Part shown: positions 46,206 to 55,295 of the stretch, piece after piece
Layout: each line of letters starts with the position of its first letter
Numbering within the stretch: position 1 is the stretch's first letter
Assembly: GCF_015732155.1 (NCBI RefSeq)
Contig: NZ_WIQK01000002.1
Span: 1 to 64,000, forward strand
Direction of reading: 5' to 3'
Length of the DNA stretch: 64,000 bases
Source: Pectinatus sottacetonis
GTDB taxonomy: Bacteria; Bacillota; Negativicutes; Selenomonadales; Selenomonadaceae
The notes under the pieces: generated by a model
Told to the model about the DNA's origin: nothing
The model's database searches: none
Seen by the model: the letters and a program-made list of their open reading frames with translations, nothing else
Program-made: the position numbers and the translations under genes

Positions 46206-47120
46206 ATGTTATTTGCTACTCATTTTAAACGTTATTTACAAATCTTTATCGGTTGTCTTTTAAGCGGTATTGCCATGAACATATTTTTGATACCAGCACA
46301 TTTGCTATCCGGTGGCTTAAGCGGAATCGCCATCATCTTATATTATCTTTTTAAACTTCCCATTGGTATACAATTAATAATATATAATTTACCAATAATT
46401 TACCTTGCCTACAAGGTCTTTGGCAAACTATATGCTGTTGATACCATAATAGGTATGACTCTTTTTTCTGTATGTATTGATGCTACAAGATTTCTCGGCA
46501 ATTATAATTTAGTTGATGACAGAATGTTATGTGCCATATTCGGCGGAGTTTTATCCGGTATAGGCTATGGTCTTATCTTCCGTGCTGTATCTAATACCGG
46601 TGGTCTTGATGTTATTGGGGCCGTGATAAAAAAATATTATTCATTTGACGTTGGTACGGCCATCTTTGCTTTAAATTTCATTGTTATTTTAATAGGTGTT
46701 TTTATTTTTGACTTTAAAACTGGTCTTTTTACTCTAATTTGTATGTATGCATCGGCAGAAATAACTAATAAGGTAGTTGCCGGATTCAATAGGAAAAAAT
46801 CAATAACTATCATGTCACCAAAAGTTGAACAGATGGCACCGCTTATTATGCAATATTTGAATCGCGGTGTAACTTTCTTCCGCGGTGAAGGTGCCTTTAC
46901 CAGACAACCAAAAAATATCATGTTTGTTGTTGTCAGTTTAACTCAAGTCGGAAAAATAAAATCTATAGTCTATGCCTTAGATCCAAGTGCCTTTATGATA
47001 ATTTCAGATACTTCAGAAGTAGCCGGGCGGGGTTTTACAATGAAAAATGTTCTTCCCCATGAAATAATAGATAATTTGAACATTGATATCGATGATGACG
47101 ACAATGACGATGATGAATAA
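46206..47120 (+). CDS. YitT-family membrane protein
   Basis: A 304-residue protein with about five hydrophobic segments (LSGIAMNIFLIPAHLLSGGLSGIAI near the start; GVLSGIGYGLIFRAVSNTGGLDVI in the middle). A C-terminal DUF2179 domain (residues about 215-285, ending in a GRGFTMKNVLPH segment) is followed by a highly acidic tail, DIDDDDNDDDE. The function of the YitT family is not established. GGAGG precedes the ATG. Confidence 0.9.
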   Translation: MLFATHFKRYLQIFIGCLLSGIAMNIFLIPAHLLSGGLSGIAIILYYLFKLPIGIQLIIYNLPIIYLAYKVFGKLYAVDTIIGMTLFSVCIDATRFLGNYNLVDDRMLCAIFGGVLSGIGYGLIFRAVSNTGGLDVIGAVIKKYYSFDVGTAIFALNFIVILIGVFIFDFKTGLFTLICMYASAEITNKVVAGFNRKKSITIMSPKVEQMAPLIMQYLNRGVTFFRGEGAFTRQPKNIMFVVVSLTQVGKIKSIVYALDPSAFMIISDTSEVAGRGFTMKNVLPHEIIDNLNIDIDDDDNDDDE

Positions 47121-47137
47121 ATAATTTAATGAATTCA

Positions 47138-47167
47138 TTGACAAGCTGTATCTGGTTATGGTAAAAT
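47138..47167 (+). promoter_or_regulatory. Predicted promoter of rplU-prp-rpmA
   Basis: TTGACA (47138-47143), 18-base spacer, TAAAAT (47162-47167), placing transcription start near 47174, just before the leader below. Confidence 0.7.
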
Positions 47168-47174
47168 TTTTTAG

Positions 47175-47278
47175 TATAAGTTTGTCTTATTGGCTGGCTT
47201 ATCAACCGCTCGGTGAGGTCTAATAGCTTTTGCTAACCAAAATCGGCGAGTATATAAAGAGGCAGGTGTAAATATTAT
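47175..47278 (+). promoter_or_regulatory. L21-type leader of rplU
   Basis: The leader contains ACCGCTCGGTGAGGTC, then AATAGCTTTTGCTAACCAAA and a complementary CGGCGAG segment able to pair with the CTCGGTG region, followed by GAGGCAGGTG. Position directly before rplU and these conserved-looking blocks fit the Firmicute ribosomal protein L21 leader. I recognise the pattern rather than having aligned it, so confidence is moderate. Confidence 0.6.
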
Positions 47279-47279
47279 A

Positions 47280-47591
47280 ATGTACGCTATTTTTAAAACA
47301 GGTGGTAAACAGTATCGTGTTTCTGAAGGTGATACCGTTATCGTAGAAAAGTTATCCGTTGAAGAAGGTGCTACTGTAACTTTTGATGAAGTTTTAACAG
47401 TTGTTAATGATGCAGATGTTAAAATTGGTACGCCATTAGTAAATGGTGCTAAAATTACAGCTAAAGTGGAAAAACAGGATAAGGCAAAGAAAATTTTAAT
47501 TTTCAGATATAAAGCTAAATCCAATTATCGCCGTCGTCAGGGTCATCGTCAGCCGTTCACAAAACTGACCATTGAAAAAATTGAAGCATAA
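47280..47591 (+). CDS. rplU: 50S ribosomal protein L21
   Basis: A 103-residue protein starting [18 protein letters not shown], with the [24 protein letters not shown] segment that contacts 23S rRNA. The stop overlaps the prp start by one base (TAATG). Confidence 0.98.
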   Translation: MYAIFKTGGKQYRVSEGDTVIVEKLSVEEGATVTFDEVLTVVNDADVKIGTPLVNGAKITAKVEKQDKAKKILIFRYKAKSNYRRRQGHRQPFTKLTIEKIEA

Positions 47592-47917
47592 TGATCAAAA
47601 TTGTCATTATGCACCGGAATGACAATAAGATCGCAGGTTTTTTATTAAAGGGACATTCCGGTGCCGGAGTACGTGGGACGGATATTATTTGTTCTGCGGT
47701 ATCAGCTCTTGCTCAATCGACTGCTTTAAGTTTAAGGGAACATTTGCATTCCCACATTTATTATGATGCTAAACCCGGATATTTAAAACTTAACTTAGAA
47801 GATTTACCAAATGAGCTTACAGAAGCAGTTTTTTCTGTTGCTGTATTGGGCTTTACAGAAATAGCAAAAAAATATCCTAAATACGTTAATATTTTAAACA
47901 AGCAGGGGGTGAATTGA
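47591..47917 (+). CDS. prp: Ribosomal-processing cysteine protease Prp
   Basis: A 108-residue protease (YsxB family). The catalytic pair is visible: His in LKGHSGAGVRGTD (around residue 20) and Cys in DIICSAVSALAQS (around 32). In Staphylococcus aureus Prp removes the N-terminal extension of ribosomal protein L27. Here it sits between rplU and rpmA with no gaps, and L27 does carry such an extension, so the function is well supported by context. Confidence 0.95.
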   Translation: MIKIVIMHRNDNKIAGFLLKGHSGAGVRGTDIICSAVSALAQSTALSLREHLHSHIYYDAKPGYLKLNLEDLPNELTEAVFSVAVLGFTEIAKKYPKYVNILNKQGVN

Positions 47918-48196
47918 ATGTTCAATTTTGATTTACAGCTTTTTGCTCATAAAAAAGGTGTCGGCAGTACACGTAATGGTCGTGACAGCCAGTCAAAGCG
48001 TTTGGGTGTTAAAGAACAGGCAGGTACTGTTGTTACTGCTGGAAGTATCTTAGTACGTCAAAGAGGTACTCATTTTCATCCAGGTAAAAATGTAGGTATT
48101 GGTAAAGATGATACTTTATTTGCAAAAGTAAATGGCAAAGTTGCTTTTGAACGCAATGGTCGTTATAAAAGACAAATCAGCGTTTATGCTGAATAA
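47918..48196 (+). CDS. rpmA: 50S ribosomal protein L27 with cleavable N-terminal extension
   Basis: The 92-residue protein begins [21 protein letters not shown]. The first nine residues form the Firmicute L27 leader that Prp cuts after the phenylalanine, leaving AHKKG as the mature N-terminus near the peptidyl transferase centre. The rest ([21 protein letters not shown]) is canonical L27. The start codon follows the prp stop immediately. Confidence 0.98.
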   Translation: MFNFDLQLFAHKKGVGSTRNGRDSQSKRLGVKEQAGTVVTAGSILVRQRGTHFHPGKNVGIGKDDTLFAKVNGKVAFERNGRYKRQISVYAE

Positions 48197-48251
48197 AGGA
48201 AATAACAAAAAGCACTCTTATATTACAAGAGTGCTTTTTGTTATTTCCTTT
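48195..48251. terminator. Perfect 25-bp bidirectional terminator between rpmA and ilvE
   Basis: Arms 48195-48219 and 48227-48251 are exact reverse complements (core AACAAAAAGCACTCTT / AAGAGTGCTTTTTGTT) around a seven-base loop. T-runs occur within the arms on both strands. It separates the plus-strand ribosomal operon from ilvE. Confidence 0.88.
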
Positions 48252-48282
48252 ATAAATGATTGCAAACGATAAATGATAGGAT

Positions 48283-49353
48283 TTATACTTCAGCAACAGT
48301 TTCCGTAAAGTTATGGACATCATTTTCTGCTCCGCACTGTATTCCAGTAACATAATCAAACATTTTTTGAGCAAAGGGACCAATTTCTCCATTATTAATA
48401 ATCATGTCTTCGCCTTTATAACCGAGAACTCCCACCGGGGAAATTACAGCAGCTGTACCCGAACCAAAAACTTCTTCCAATGTACCTTTTTTATAGGCAG
48501 CTTTTACTTCGTCAATGGAAATACGCTTTTCAGCAACAGGATAGCCCCATTCCTTAGCAACCTGAAGTACCGTACGCCGTGTAATACCACTTAAAATACT
48601 CCCATCCAGTTCAGGTGTTACGATTTCACCATTTATTTTGAAAAGGATATTCATAGACCCGACTTCTTCAATATACTTCCGTTCCACACCATCGAGCCAG
48701 AGTGTCTGGTCATATCCCTTTTGATGAGCTACAAGTCCTGCATGCAGGCTGGCTGCATAATTAGCCGGTGTCTTAGCTTCTCCCAGTCCACCTTTAGTTG
48801 CACGAACATATGTATCTTCCACCATGATTTTAACAGGCGCAAATCCATGAGCATAATAAGCAGCTACAGGAGATAAAATTATATACATTTTATATGATTT
48901 TCCTACGCTTACACCTAAGAAACCATCATCGGCATAAATAAATGGCCGTATGTATAAACTCTGACCACGTTTATCCGGTACCCATGCTTTCTCAATGCTT
49001 ATAAGCTGTTTTAAAGCATTATGAACTAGTTTTACATCAACTTGAGGAATATCAAGAATATGGGCAGAGTTATTCAAGCGGTTTAAATGATCAAGTGGTC
49101 GGAAAATAACTACTTTTTTACCCTGTCGAAACGCTTTCATTCCTTCAAAAATTGCCTGTCCATAATGTATAGTTGCATTAGCTGGGCTTATTTTTATATC
49201 ACTATATGGTATAATTTGAGGATCATGCCAGCCTTTTCCATCCGTATAAGTCATTTCAAACATATAATCGGTGAAATGCGTACCAAAGCCGATTTTAGAC
49301 ACATCAGGTTTTGTTTTCAATGTGTCAGTTTTTACAAACTTAACATCATTCAT
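48283..49353 (-). CDS. ilvE: Branched-chain amino acid aminotransferase
   Basis: A 356-residue fold-type IV PLP enzyme that interconverts leucine, isoleucine and valine with their 2-oxo acids. Recognisable segments: THFTDYMFEMTYTDGKGWHDP, HYGQAIFEGMKAFR, the YIRPFIYADDGFLGV stretch, the PLP Lys in GGLGEAKTPANYAAS, and EEVGSMNILFKI. This is the longer mitochondrial/Bacillus-like class. The ATG at 49353 follows AGGAGATATTTAT; a 14-codon extension upstream has no site. It is a single-gene unit without a visible T-box. Confidence 0.95.
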   Translation of the reverse strand: MNDVKFVKTDTLKTKPDVSKIGFGTHFTDYMFEMTYTDGKGWHDPQIIPYSDIKISPANATIHYGQAIFEGMKAFRQGKKVVIFRPLDHLNRLNNSAHILDIPQVDVKLVHNALKQLISIEKAWVPDKRGQSLYIRPFIYADDGFLGVSVGKSYKMYIILSPVAAYYAHGFAPVKIMVEDTYVRATKGGLGEAKTPANYAASLHAGLVAHQKGYDQTLWLDGVERKYIEEVGSMNILFKINGEIVTPELDGSILSGITRRTVLQVAKEWGYPVAEKRISIDEVKAAYKKGTLEEVFGSGTAAVISPVGVLGYKGEDMIINNGEIGPFAQKMFDYVTGIQCGAENDVHNFTETVAEV

Positions 49354-49528
49354 ATAAATATCTCCTATCATTTGTAGAATGAATACATTATACACCTCTT
49401 ATTTTTCAAACGCAAGAAAAAATTTACATAGTTACATTATTTTTTTATCTTCAGCAAAATACAAATCACCTACAAAAATAATATATTTTATTTGCTTTTC
49501 TGTGTATTTTTAGCCAAAAAATATAAAT

Positions 49529-49560
49529 AAAGACACCTTGACTTTAGTCAGAGTGTCTTT
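49529..49560 (-). terminator. Intrinsic terminator of efp
   Basis: On the minus strand AAAGACACTCTGACT pairs with AGTCAAGGTGTCTTT (with two mismatches), followed by an A/T tract ending in TTTTTT, 13 bases after the efp stop. Confidence 0.8.
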
Positions 49561-49573
49561 TCCATTAATTTTG

Positions 49574-50131
49574 TTAAGCACGTTCAATATAATTGCCAGT
49601 GCGCGTATCTATACGCAGTTTATCGCCGTCGTTTACAAAAAGAGGTACACGAACTTCATAACCTGTTTCTACCTTGGCCATTTTTGTTGCTCCAGTAGCC
49701 GTATCTCCCTTAACGCTGGGTTCACATTCCACTACTTCTAGAACTACAGAATTAGGCAATGAAATACCGATAATTTTATCTTTAAACAACTGCAGGCTTA
49801 TATCCATATTTTCCTTTAAGAAGTTTAAAGCATCACCTAACTGTTCTTTATTCAATTCAGTTTGTTCATATGTTTCATTGTCCATGAACGTGTACATGCC
49901 GTCACTTTCATATAAATACTGCATTTGTTTGGTTTCAAGATGAGCTGCCGGTAATTTTTCATTTGGATTGAATGTCCGTTCAACTACTGCACCACTTTGT
50001 ATGTTTTTTATTTTGGTGCGTACAAAAGCGGCACCCTTTCCTGGTTTAACATGTTGGAAATCGATAATCTGCCATACACCATTATCAATTTCCAGAGTAA
50101 GACCTGTACGAAAATCACTGCTTGAAATCAT
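49574..50131 (-). CDS. efp: Translation elongation factor P
   Basis: EF-P rescues ribosomes stalled at polyproline. At 185 residues it is of normal length: N-terminal KOW-like domain with the tip loop HVKPGKGAAFVRTK (Lys around residue 32), then two OB domains with the C-terminal GDKLRIDTRTGNYIERA. No modification enzyme (EpmA or EarP) is encoded nearby. It lies downstream of pepP on the same strand with a 155-base gap. Confidence 0.96.
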   Translation of the reverse strand: MISSSDFRTGLTLEIDNGVWQIIDFQHVKPGKGAAFVRTKIKNIQSGAVVERTFNPNEKLPAAHLETKQMQYLYESDGMYTFMDNETYEQTELNKEQLGDALNFLKENMDISLQLFKDKIIGISLPNSVVLEVVECEPSVKGDTATGATKMAKVETGYEVRVPLFVNDGDKLRIDTRTGNYIERA

Positions 50132-50286
50132 TAAAAATAAACCCCCAATTAATATTTTGGTGCCATTTATCCCTCTTAAAACAATATCAGGATAAATCTA
50201 TAGATAATATTTTCCACAAGCACCTTTATGTAAAAGAAATACTATTATCTGCTGCATAAATATAGACATCCACCATGAATATATTA

Positions 50287-51354
50287 CTATAATTCAATTA
50301 AATCCTTACGACTCTTTGTCAAAGGTTCTGCTCCTGCTTCTTTTACCAAAACAGTATCTTCTATTCTTACACCACCAAATCCAGGAATATATATACCTGG
50401 TTCCACAGTAATAAGCATATCCGGTTTAAATATTATGTCACCTGCCATCGGTGAAAGGCGGGGCAATTCATGGATTTCCAAACCTACTCCGTGTCCTAGA
50501 CCGTGTCCATAATTACTGCCATATCCCATATCACTTATATATTGACGTGATGGAGCATCAATACTTTTCCCATCCTTATTTATTTCAATGGATTTTATTC
50601 CCATGAGATGTGCCTTTAATACTATATCATAAAGCTTTTTCTTTTCAGGATCTGCCCTGCCAACACAAACAGTCCGCGTAATATCAGAATGATAGCCCTT
50701 ATACACTGCACCAAAATCCATTGTAACAAATTCTCCCGCAAGAATCAACTTTTCAGTAGCAACACCATGCGGCAAACTGCCTCTTTTCCCCGAAGCTACA
50801 ATAGTTGTAAAAGCTGGCCTTTCACTTCCCAGTTTACGCATAGTATTTTCCAGTTCTGCAGCTATGGCAATTTCTGATATTCCCGGTTTAATAAAATCAA
50901 TAATATGTTCAAAGGCTTTGTCACTTATAGCAACCGCTTTTTTTATAAGTTCAAGTTCCTCTTCATCTTTTTGTACCCGCAATCCATCAAGAATTACAGG
51001 AATCCATGCTGTGATTTCCGGCAGCATTTTCTGCAAAGCAGTAAACGAATCATATACAAGAACATTCGATTCAAAAGCTGTCCGTCGTATATTTTCCCCC
51101 AGTAAAGTTTCCTTTATTTTATTCAATAAACCACTTTTTTGTTCTAAAACAGTGAAACGGCTTTGTTCTTTGGCCTGCTCCATATATCTGGAATCTGTCA
51201 GCAGATATTGTTTATCCATTGTAATGACAAGTGCTGAATCGTCCCCATAAAATCCACTGAAATAATGGACATTTTCATTTTTGCTAATAATTACAGCTTC
51301 AGCATTTTTATCTAACAAAAATTTTCTTAAACGCATTAACCGATTATTTTTCAT
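50287..51354 (-). CDS. pepP: Xaa-Pro aminopeptidase (M24B)
   Basis: A 355-residue metallopeptidase that removes N-terminal residues before proline. An N-terminal creatinase-like domain (1-130) is followed by the pita-bread domain with all metal ligands: the Asp pair in [18 protein letters not shown], His in [16 protein letters not shown], and Glu in [18 protein letters not shown]. The start at 51354 lies within the end of aroQ (11-base overlap) behind GGAGTGG. The aroQ-pepP-efp order is common in Firmicutes. Confidence 0.93.
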   Translation of the reverse strand: MKNNRLMRLRKFLLDKNAEAVIISKNENVHYFSGFYGDDSALVITMDKQYLLTDSRYMEQAKEQSRFTVLEQKSGLLNKIKETLLGENIRRTAFESNVLVYDSFTALQKMLPEITAWIPVILDGLRVQKDEEELELIKKAVAISDKAFEHIIDFIKPGISEIAIAAELENTMRKLGSERPAFTTIVASGKRGSLPHGVATEKLILAGEFVTMDFGAVYKGYHSDITRTVCVGRADPEKKKLYDIVLKAHLMGIKSIEINKDGKSIDAPSRQYISDMGYGSNYGHGLGHGVGLEIHELPRLSPMAGDIIFKPDMLITVEPGIYIPGFGGVRIEDTVLVKEAGAEPLTKSRKDLIEL

Positions 51355-51796
51355 TATTGACCACTCCATTCAGCTTAGTAATAATATAATATAATGCTGC
51401 CTGATAACTCCCAACACCTAGTCCAGAGATCTGTCCTTCAGCAACAGGCGCGATTACAGAATTATGGCGAAACTCTTCTCTTTTATGTATATTAGATAAA
51501 TGAACTTCAATTACAGGAACTGCCACTCCTGCTATTGCATCGCGAATAGCTACACTGTAGTGCGTAAATGCCGCGGCATTTAATATTATATAATCATATC
51601 CGGCTGATTGCTGAATGCGGTCAACAATAATTCCTTCATGGTTAGTCTGAAAAAAATCAATCCCAATATGTGCTTTTTCAGCTTGTTCTTTTAACATATT
51701 ATTTATATTATCAAGGGTAGTATGTCCATATATTTCCGGTTCACGTGTACCTAACAGATTAAGATTAGGTCCATGGAGTACAAGTACCTTATTCAT
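51344..51796 (-). CDS. aroQ: Type II 3-dehydroquinate dehydratase
   Basis: It dehydrates 3-dehydroquinate in the shikimate pathway. 150 residues, the normal length of the dodecameric type II enzyme. Active-site pieces: [18 protein letters not shown] with the catalytic Tyr, [28 protein letters not shown] and [18 protein letters not shown] with the catalytic His. It overlaps pepP. Confidence 0.95.
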   Translation of the reverse strand: MNKVLVLHGPNLNLLGTREPEIYGHTTLDNINNMLKEQAEKAHIGIDFFQTNHEGIIVDRIQQSAGYDYIILNAAAFTHYSVAIRDAIAGVAVPVIEVHLSNIHKREEFRHNSVIAPVAEGQISGLGVGSYQAALYYIITKLNGVVNNEK

Positions 51797-51851
51797 AAAT
51801 AATCACTATCCATTTAATTAAATTTATAAAATTATCATTACTTAGTTATAA

Positions 51852-52124
51852 TTAATATTTTATAGTAAAGCTACTAGTTTCATGCACTGTATTCATAGGT
51901 TTTATAGCTAATTCATCAACTTTTATAAACATATTGCCTTTTTTTACAGCAGCAAATAATTTATCGATTTCAGTCTGTTCTCCCTGCACTTCTATCGTAA
52001 CAGTACCATCATCCATATTCTTTACCCAGCCGGTTAATCCATATTTTTTAGCTGTAGTCTGGACAAAATAACGAAAGCCAACACCCTGAACACGTCCACA
52101 TGCTGTAGCAAAATATCTATTCAT
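51852..52124 (-). CDS. acyP: Acylphosphatase
   Basis: A 90-residue alpha/beta protein hydrolysing acyl phosphates. The catalytic signature GRVQGVGFRYFVQTTAKKYGLTGWV (positions about 10-34, split here as GRVQGVGFRYF and GLTGWVKNMDDGTV) holds the conserved Arg and Asn. AGGAGGGGTTTTT precedes the ATG. Confidence 0.93.
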   Translation of the reverse strand: MNRYFATACGRVQGVGFRYFVQTTAKKYGLTGWVKNMDDGTVTIEVQGEQTEIDKLFAAVKKGNMFIKVDELAIKPMNTVHETSSFTIKY

Positions 52125-52231
52125 AAAAACCCCTCCTAAATCTTTAATAATCCTGCTTTAAAATTGTATATTCCTCACTATAAATATTCATCTTATTATA
52201 TTCAATGAATATGGGAAAGCTTTATAAAAAG

Positions 52232-53458
52232 TCATACAATATCGCGACGAAGTATTGCATATTTTTCCACTGGATGGGCCATTTTCATTTTCACGTGTTG
52301 TTGTGGATGAGGAGCTACAGCAATTTTATTATCTTCATCATTAAACATTTGGTCAATAGTCTGATAATATGATGGCAGATTAGGTTGGAATAATTCTATC
52401 CGTTGACCTTGTTTCATATTGTTACGCTGTTCAACAATCGCGTAGCCTGTTTTTTCATTATAATCAAGTACAATTCCTACAAAATCAGCTGTTTGTGTAT
52501 AGGCAGATGTATTATATACATGATCTTCTGCCGTTGGGTTATGAAAAAAGAAACCAGCAGTATATTGACGATGCGAAATTTTTTCTAGTGATTCACGCCA
52601 CTTACTTTGCAGCTCCGAAAGCTTATGCGGTTTATTATAAAAAGTATCTATAGCTTCACGATAAACCTTTACCACTCCAGCAACATAATATATACTTTTC
52701 ATACGTCCTTCGATTTTTAAACTATTTACACCGCTTTTTATTATATCACTAATATATGGTAATAGACATAAATCCTTTGAATTAAAAATATATGTGCCAT
52801 GGCTATCTTCTTCAATAGGATAATATTCATCAGGCCTTTTTTCTTCAACTATCGAATATTTCCAACGGCAGGCCTGTGCACATTCTCCACGGTTTGAGTC
52901 GCGTCCCGTCATATAGTTACTCATTACACAACGTCCTGAATAAGATATACACATCGCCCCATGTACAAACATTTCCAATTCCGCGGATGACTTACAACGT
53001 ATTTTTTGTATTTCCTGCAATGAAAGTTCTCTGGCTAAAACTATGCGTTCTGCTCCCATCTTTTCCCATGCATTTACACTGGCCCAATTTGTAGTATTGG
53101 CCTGAGTACTTATATGCACAGGCAGCCCCGGTGCTGTAGTTTTAACAATAGAAAAGATACCCAGATCTGATACAAGTATTCCATCTACTTTCAATGCTTC
53201 CAACTTTAAAACATAATCTGCCAGCCCTTCTAAATCTTTATTATGGGCAAAAATGTTCACTGTCACATAAACTTTTTTCTTTCTACTATGGGCAAAAAGT
53301 ATTCCTTCTTCCATTTCTTTCAGGGAAAAATTACCGCCATACGTACGCAGGCCAAATCTCTTTCCACCTAAATATACAGCATCAGCACCATATATAATAG
53401 CAAATTTCAATTTTTCCAGATTTCCGGCCGGAGCCAATAGTTCTACTTTATTATTCAT
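52232..53458 (-). CDS. trhP: U32 peptidase-family protein, probable tRNA uridine hydroxylation protein
   Basis: A 408-residue U32-family protein with ELLAPAGNLEKLKFAI and GADAVYLGGKRFGLR at the N-terminus and the hallmark cysteine motif SGRCVMSNYMTGRDSNRGEC followed by CRWKYSIVEE. In B. subtilis the U32 proteins YrrN/YrrO (TrhP) are needed to make 5-hydroxyuridine at tRNA position 34 and lie beside trmR and mltG-like yrrL, exactly as here. A peptidase role is therefore unlikely. It starts three bases after trmR. Confidence 0.85.
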   Translation of the reverse strand: MNNKVELLAPAGNLEKLKFAIIYGADAVYLGGKRFGLRTYGGNFSLKEMEEGILFAHSRKKKVYVTVNIFAHNKDLEGLADYVLKLEALKVDGILVSDLGIFSIVKTTAPGLPVHISTQANTTNWASVNAWEKMGAERIVLARELSLQEIQKIRCKSSAELEMFVHGAMCISYSGRCVMSNYMTGRDSNRGECAQACRWKYSIVEEKRPDEYYPIEEDSHGTYIFNSKDLCLLPYISDIIKSGVNSLKIEGRMKSIYYVAGVVKVYREAIDTFYNKPHKLSELQSKWRESLEKISHRQYTAGFFFHNPTAEDHVYNTSAYTQTADFVGIVLDYNEKTGYAIVEQRNNMKQGQRIELFQPNLPSYYQTIDQMFNDEDNKIAVAPHPQQHVKMKMAHPVEKYAILRRDIV

Positions 53459-53461
53459 CTT

Positions 53462-54052
53462 TCAAATCCTTTTCTGTGACACAGCCAGACCATCACCGTC
53501 ATGGTATATTTCAGTGATAAATTCTGATCGACTGTCTAGCTCTTTTATATATTCACGCAATCTTTTTACTATTGTTTTATAACGGCGCGGTGGTTTTTCT
53601 TTGCTTTCCACATAACCACGAAATAAAACGTTATCAGCAGCAATTATGCCTTTATCAGCCAATAAAGGCATAATTGCTGCTAGATATTTAATATACTGTC
53701 CCTTAGCTGCATCTATAAAAACAAAGTCAAATTTCCCCGGCAAATTTTGCAGAAGCTGCCCCGCATCTCCTTTTAAAATCTCAATATTATTCCTATATAT
53801 TGAACGGTTGATAAAACTATGTGCCGTACTGATCCGCGCATCATTTATTTCTAAAGTAGTAATTTTGCTATTTCCGTCACTACTTCCTGCCATCAGCAGC
53901 GCGGAATATCCGATAGCTGTCCCTATTTCTAAAATTTTTTCCGGTTGATTTTGTTTAATATAACAACATAAAATATCTGCTGCCGCTTTTTTTATAATCG
54001 GAACATGATTTATAATTGCATATTCCTGCATTTCTTGTAATAATTCTTTCAT
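53462..54052 (-). CDS. trmR: tRNA 5-hydroxyuridine O-methyltransferase, TrmR-like
   Basis: A 196-residue class I O-methyltransferase of the catechol-OMT type: SAM-binding ILEIGTAIGYSALLMAG near residues 40-56, metal/substrate region FDFVFIDAAKGQYIKYL near 112-128, and AADNVLFRGYVES. B. subtilis TrmR (YrrM) methylates ho5U34 to mo5U34. The adjacent trhP-like gene would make the ho5U substrate, so the two form a two-step wobble-base pathway. Confidence 0.85.
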   Translation of the reverse strand: MKELLQEMQEYAIINHVPIIKKAAADILCCYIKQNQPEKILEIGTAIGYSALLMAGSSDGNSKITTLEINDARISTAHSFINRSIYRNNIEILKGDAGQLLQNLPGKFDFVFIDAAKGQYIKYLAAIMPLLADKGIIAADNVLFRGYVESKEKPPRRYKTIVKRLREYIKELDSRSEFITEIYHDGDGLAVSQKRI

Positions 54053-54072
54053 TATAAAAATCTATCCCAACA

Positions 54073-55137
54073 TCAATTCAAATTTTTTATTTTATTAAGA
54101 TGCTCCTGATATGTATGACTGTAATGATTATGTCCACTACTATCTGCCACAAAATACAAATAATCGTTTTTTTCAGGATAAAGAACCGCTTTTAATGAAG
54201 CCAGCCCAGGATTATCTACAGGGCCTGGAGGTAATCCGTAATGCTTATATGTATTATATGGAGAATCCATTTTAGTATCCTTTATAGAAATACTTGCTTT
54301 TCGATGCATCAAGGCATATTGAATAGTCGTATCTGACTGCAGTGGCATATTGATTTTTAACCTGTTAAAAAACACCTGCGCAATCACAGGTCTGTCTTCA
54401 TTGAATTTGGCTTCTGCTTCAACCAGGGAAGCCATTATTACAACACTATTAACCGATAAGCCCAAATTTCCTGCCCTGTTTCTTAATGTCTCATTAAATT
54501 TCCTGTTAAATTGTCCTGTCATTACATCCATAACATATTTTGCTGATGAATCTATTCTAAATTCATATGTGTCAGGAAAAAGATACCCTTCCACTGCATA
54601 TCTTATATATGGATTGGAATTTTTCATATAATCGTATGGTACATAAGTTTTTGCTAAAGCTAAAAACTTATCTCGGTCTACCACACCGTTTTCAGCTAAA
54701 AGATCCGCTATTTGTTCTACCGTATATCCTTCTGGTATTGTTATTTTAACTATTGACACACGAGGACCACTAATAAGAAGCTGCATAACTTCGCTATCAG
54801 TCATATTTTTATGCAGTACATACCGGCCAACTTTTAATTCCTTATCCAGTCCTTCTATATTAGCAAGAACACGAAAATATATATCGTGATATATAATTCC
54901 CTTATCTTTCAATAAAGACGCAATTTGTACTGTCTGCATACCTGGTTTTATTTCAATAACAACAGTACTAGCAGCTTTTTTATCATAGACAGAATGAAAA
55001 CCAATTATTATTGCTACTATAAATAATAAAAAAACACACATTATATACTTTAATGGAATACCGAAAAGTCTATTTTCTTTTATGTATAATACACATTTTT
55101 TAAGACTGCCTATCAGGCTATGCAAAACAGTCGACAA
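54073..55137 (-). CDS. mltG: Endolytic transglycosylase MltG-like (YceG family)
   Basis: A 354-residue membrane-anchored enzyme that cleaves nascent peptidoglycan. There is a cytoplasmic N-terminus of about 28 residues and one transmembrane helix (about 29-48). A LysM-like region follows (VVIEIKPGMQTVQIASLLKDKGI), then the YceG domain with VIMASLVEAEAKFNEDRPVIA containing the catalytic Glu, and YNTYKHYGLPPGPVDNPG. TTG start with GGAGGG seven bases upstream. First gene of mltG-trmR-trhP. Confidence 0.94.
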   Translation of the reverse strand: MSTVLHSLIGSLKKCVLYIKENRLFGIPLKYIMCVFLLFIVAIIIGFHSVYDKKAASTVVIEIKPGMQTVQIASLLKDKGIIYHDIYFRVLANIEGLDKELKVGRYVLHKNMTDSEVMQLLISGPRVSIVKITIPEGYTVEQIADLLAENGVVDRDKFLALAKTYVPYDYMKNSNPYIRYAVEGYLFPDTYEFRIDSSAKYVMDVMTGQFNRKFNETLRNRAGNLGLSVNSVVIMASLVEAEAKFNEDRPVIAQVFFNRLKINMPLQSDTTIQYALMHRKASISIKDTKMDSPYNTYKHYGLPPGPVDNPGLASLKAVLYPEKNDYLYFVADSSGHNHYSHTYQEHLNKIKNLN

Positions 55138-55244
55138 ATAATATCCCTCCGAATGAATCGTAATAAATTCATATTAATTATGATACTGCATGAATTGCAC
55201 TTAAGCAATACATCTTTATTTCATCAGTAAAGAATTTTTCACTC

Positions 55245-55280
55245 AAAAAAGCGGTACTCTTAAAACGAATACCGCTTTTT
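55245..55280 (-). terminator. Terminator of the outer-membrane candidate gene
   Basis: Perfect stem AAAAAGCGGTA / TACCGCTTTTT with a 13-base loop and T-run on the minus strand, 15 bases after the stop codon at 55296. Confidence 0.88.
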
Positions 55281-55295
55281 AATAAATGGAACTGA

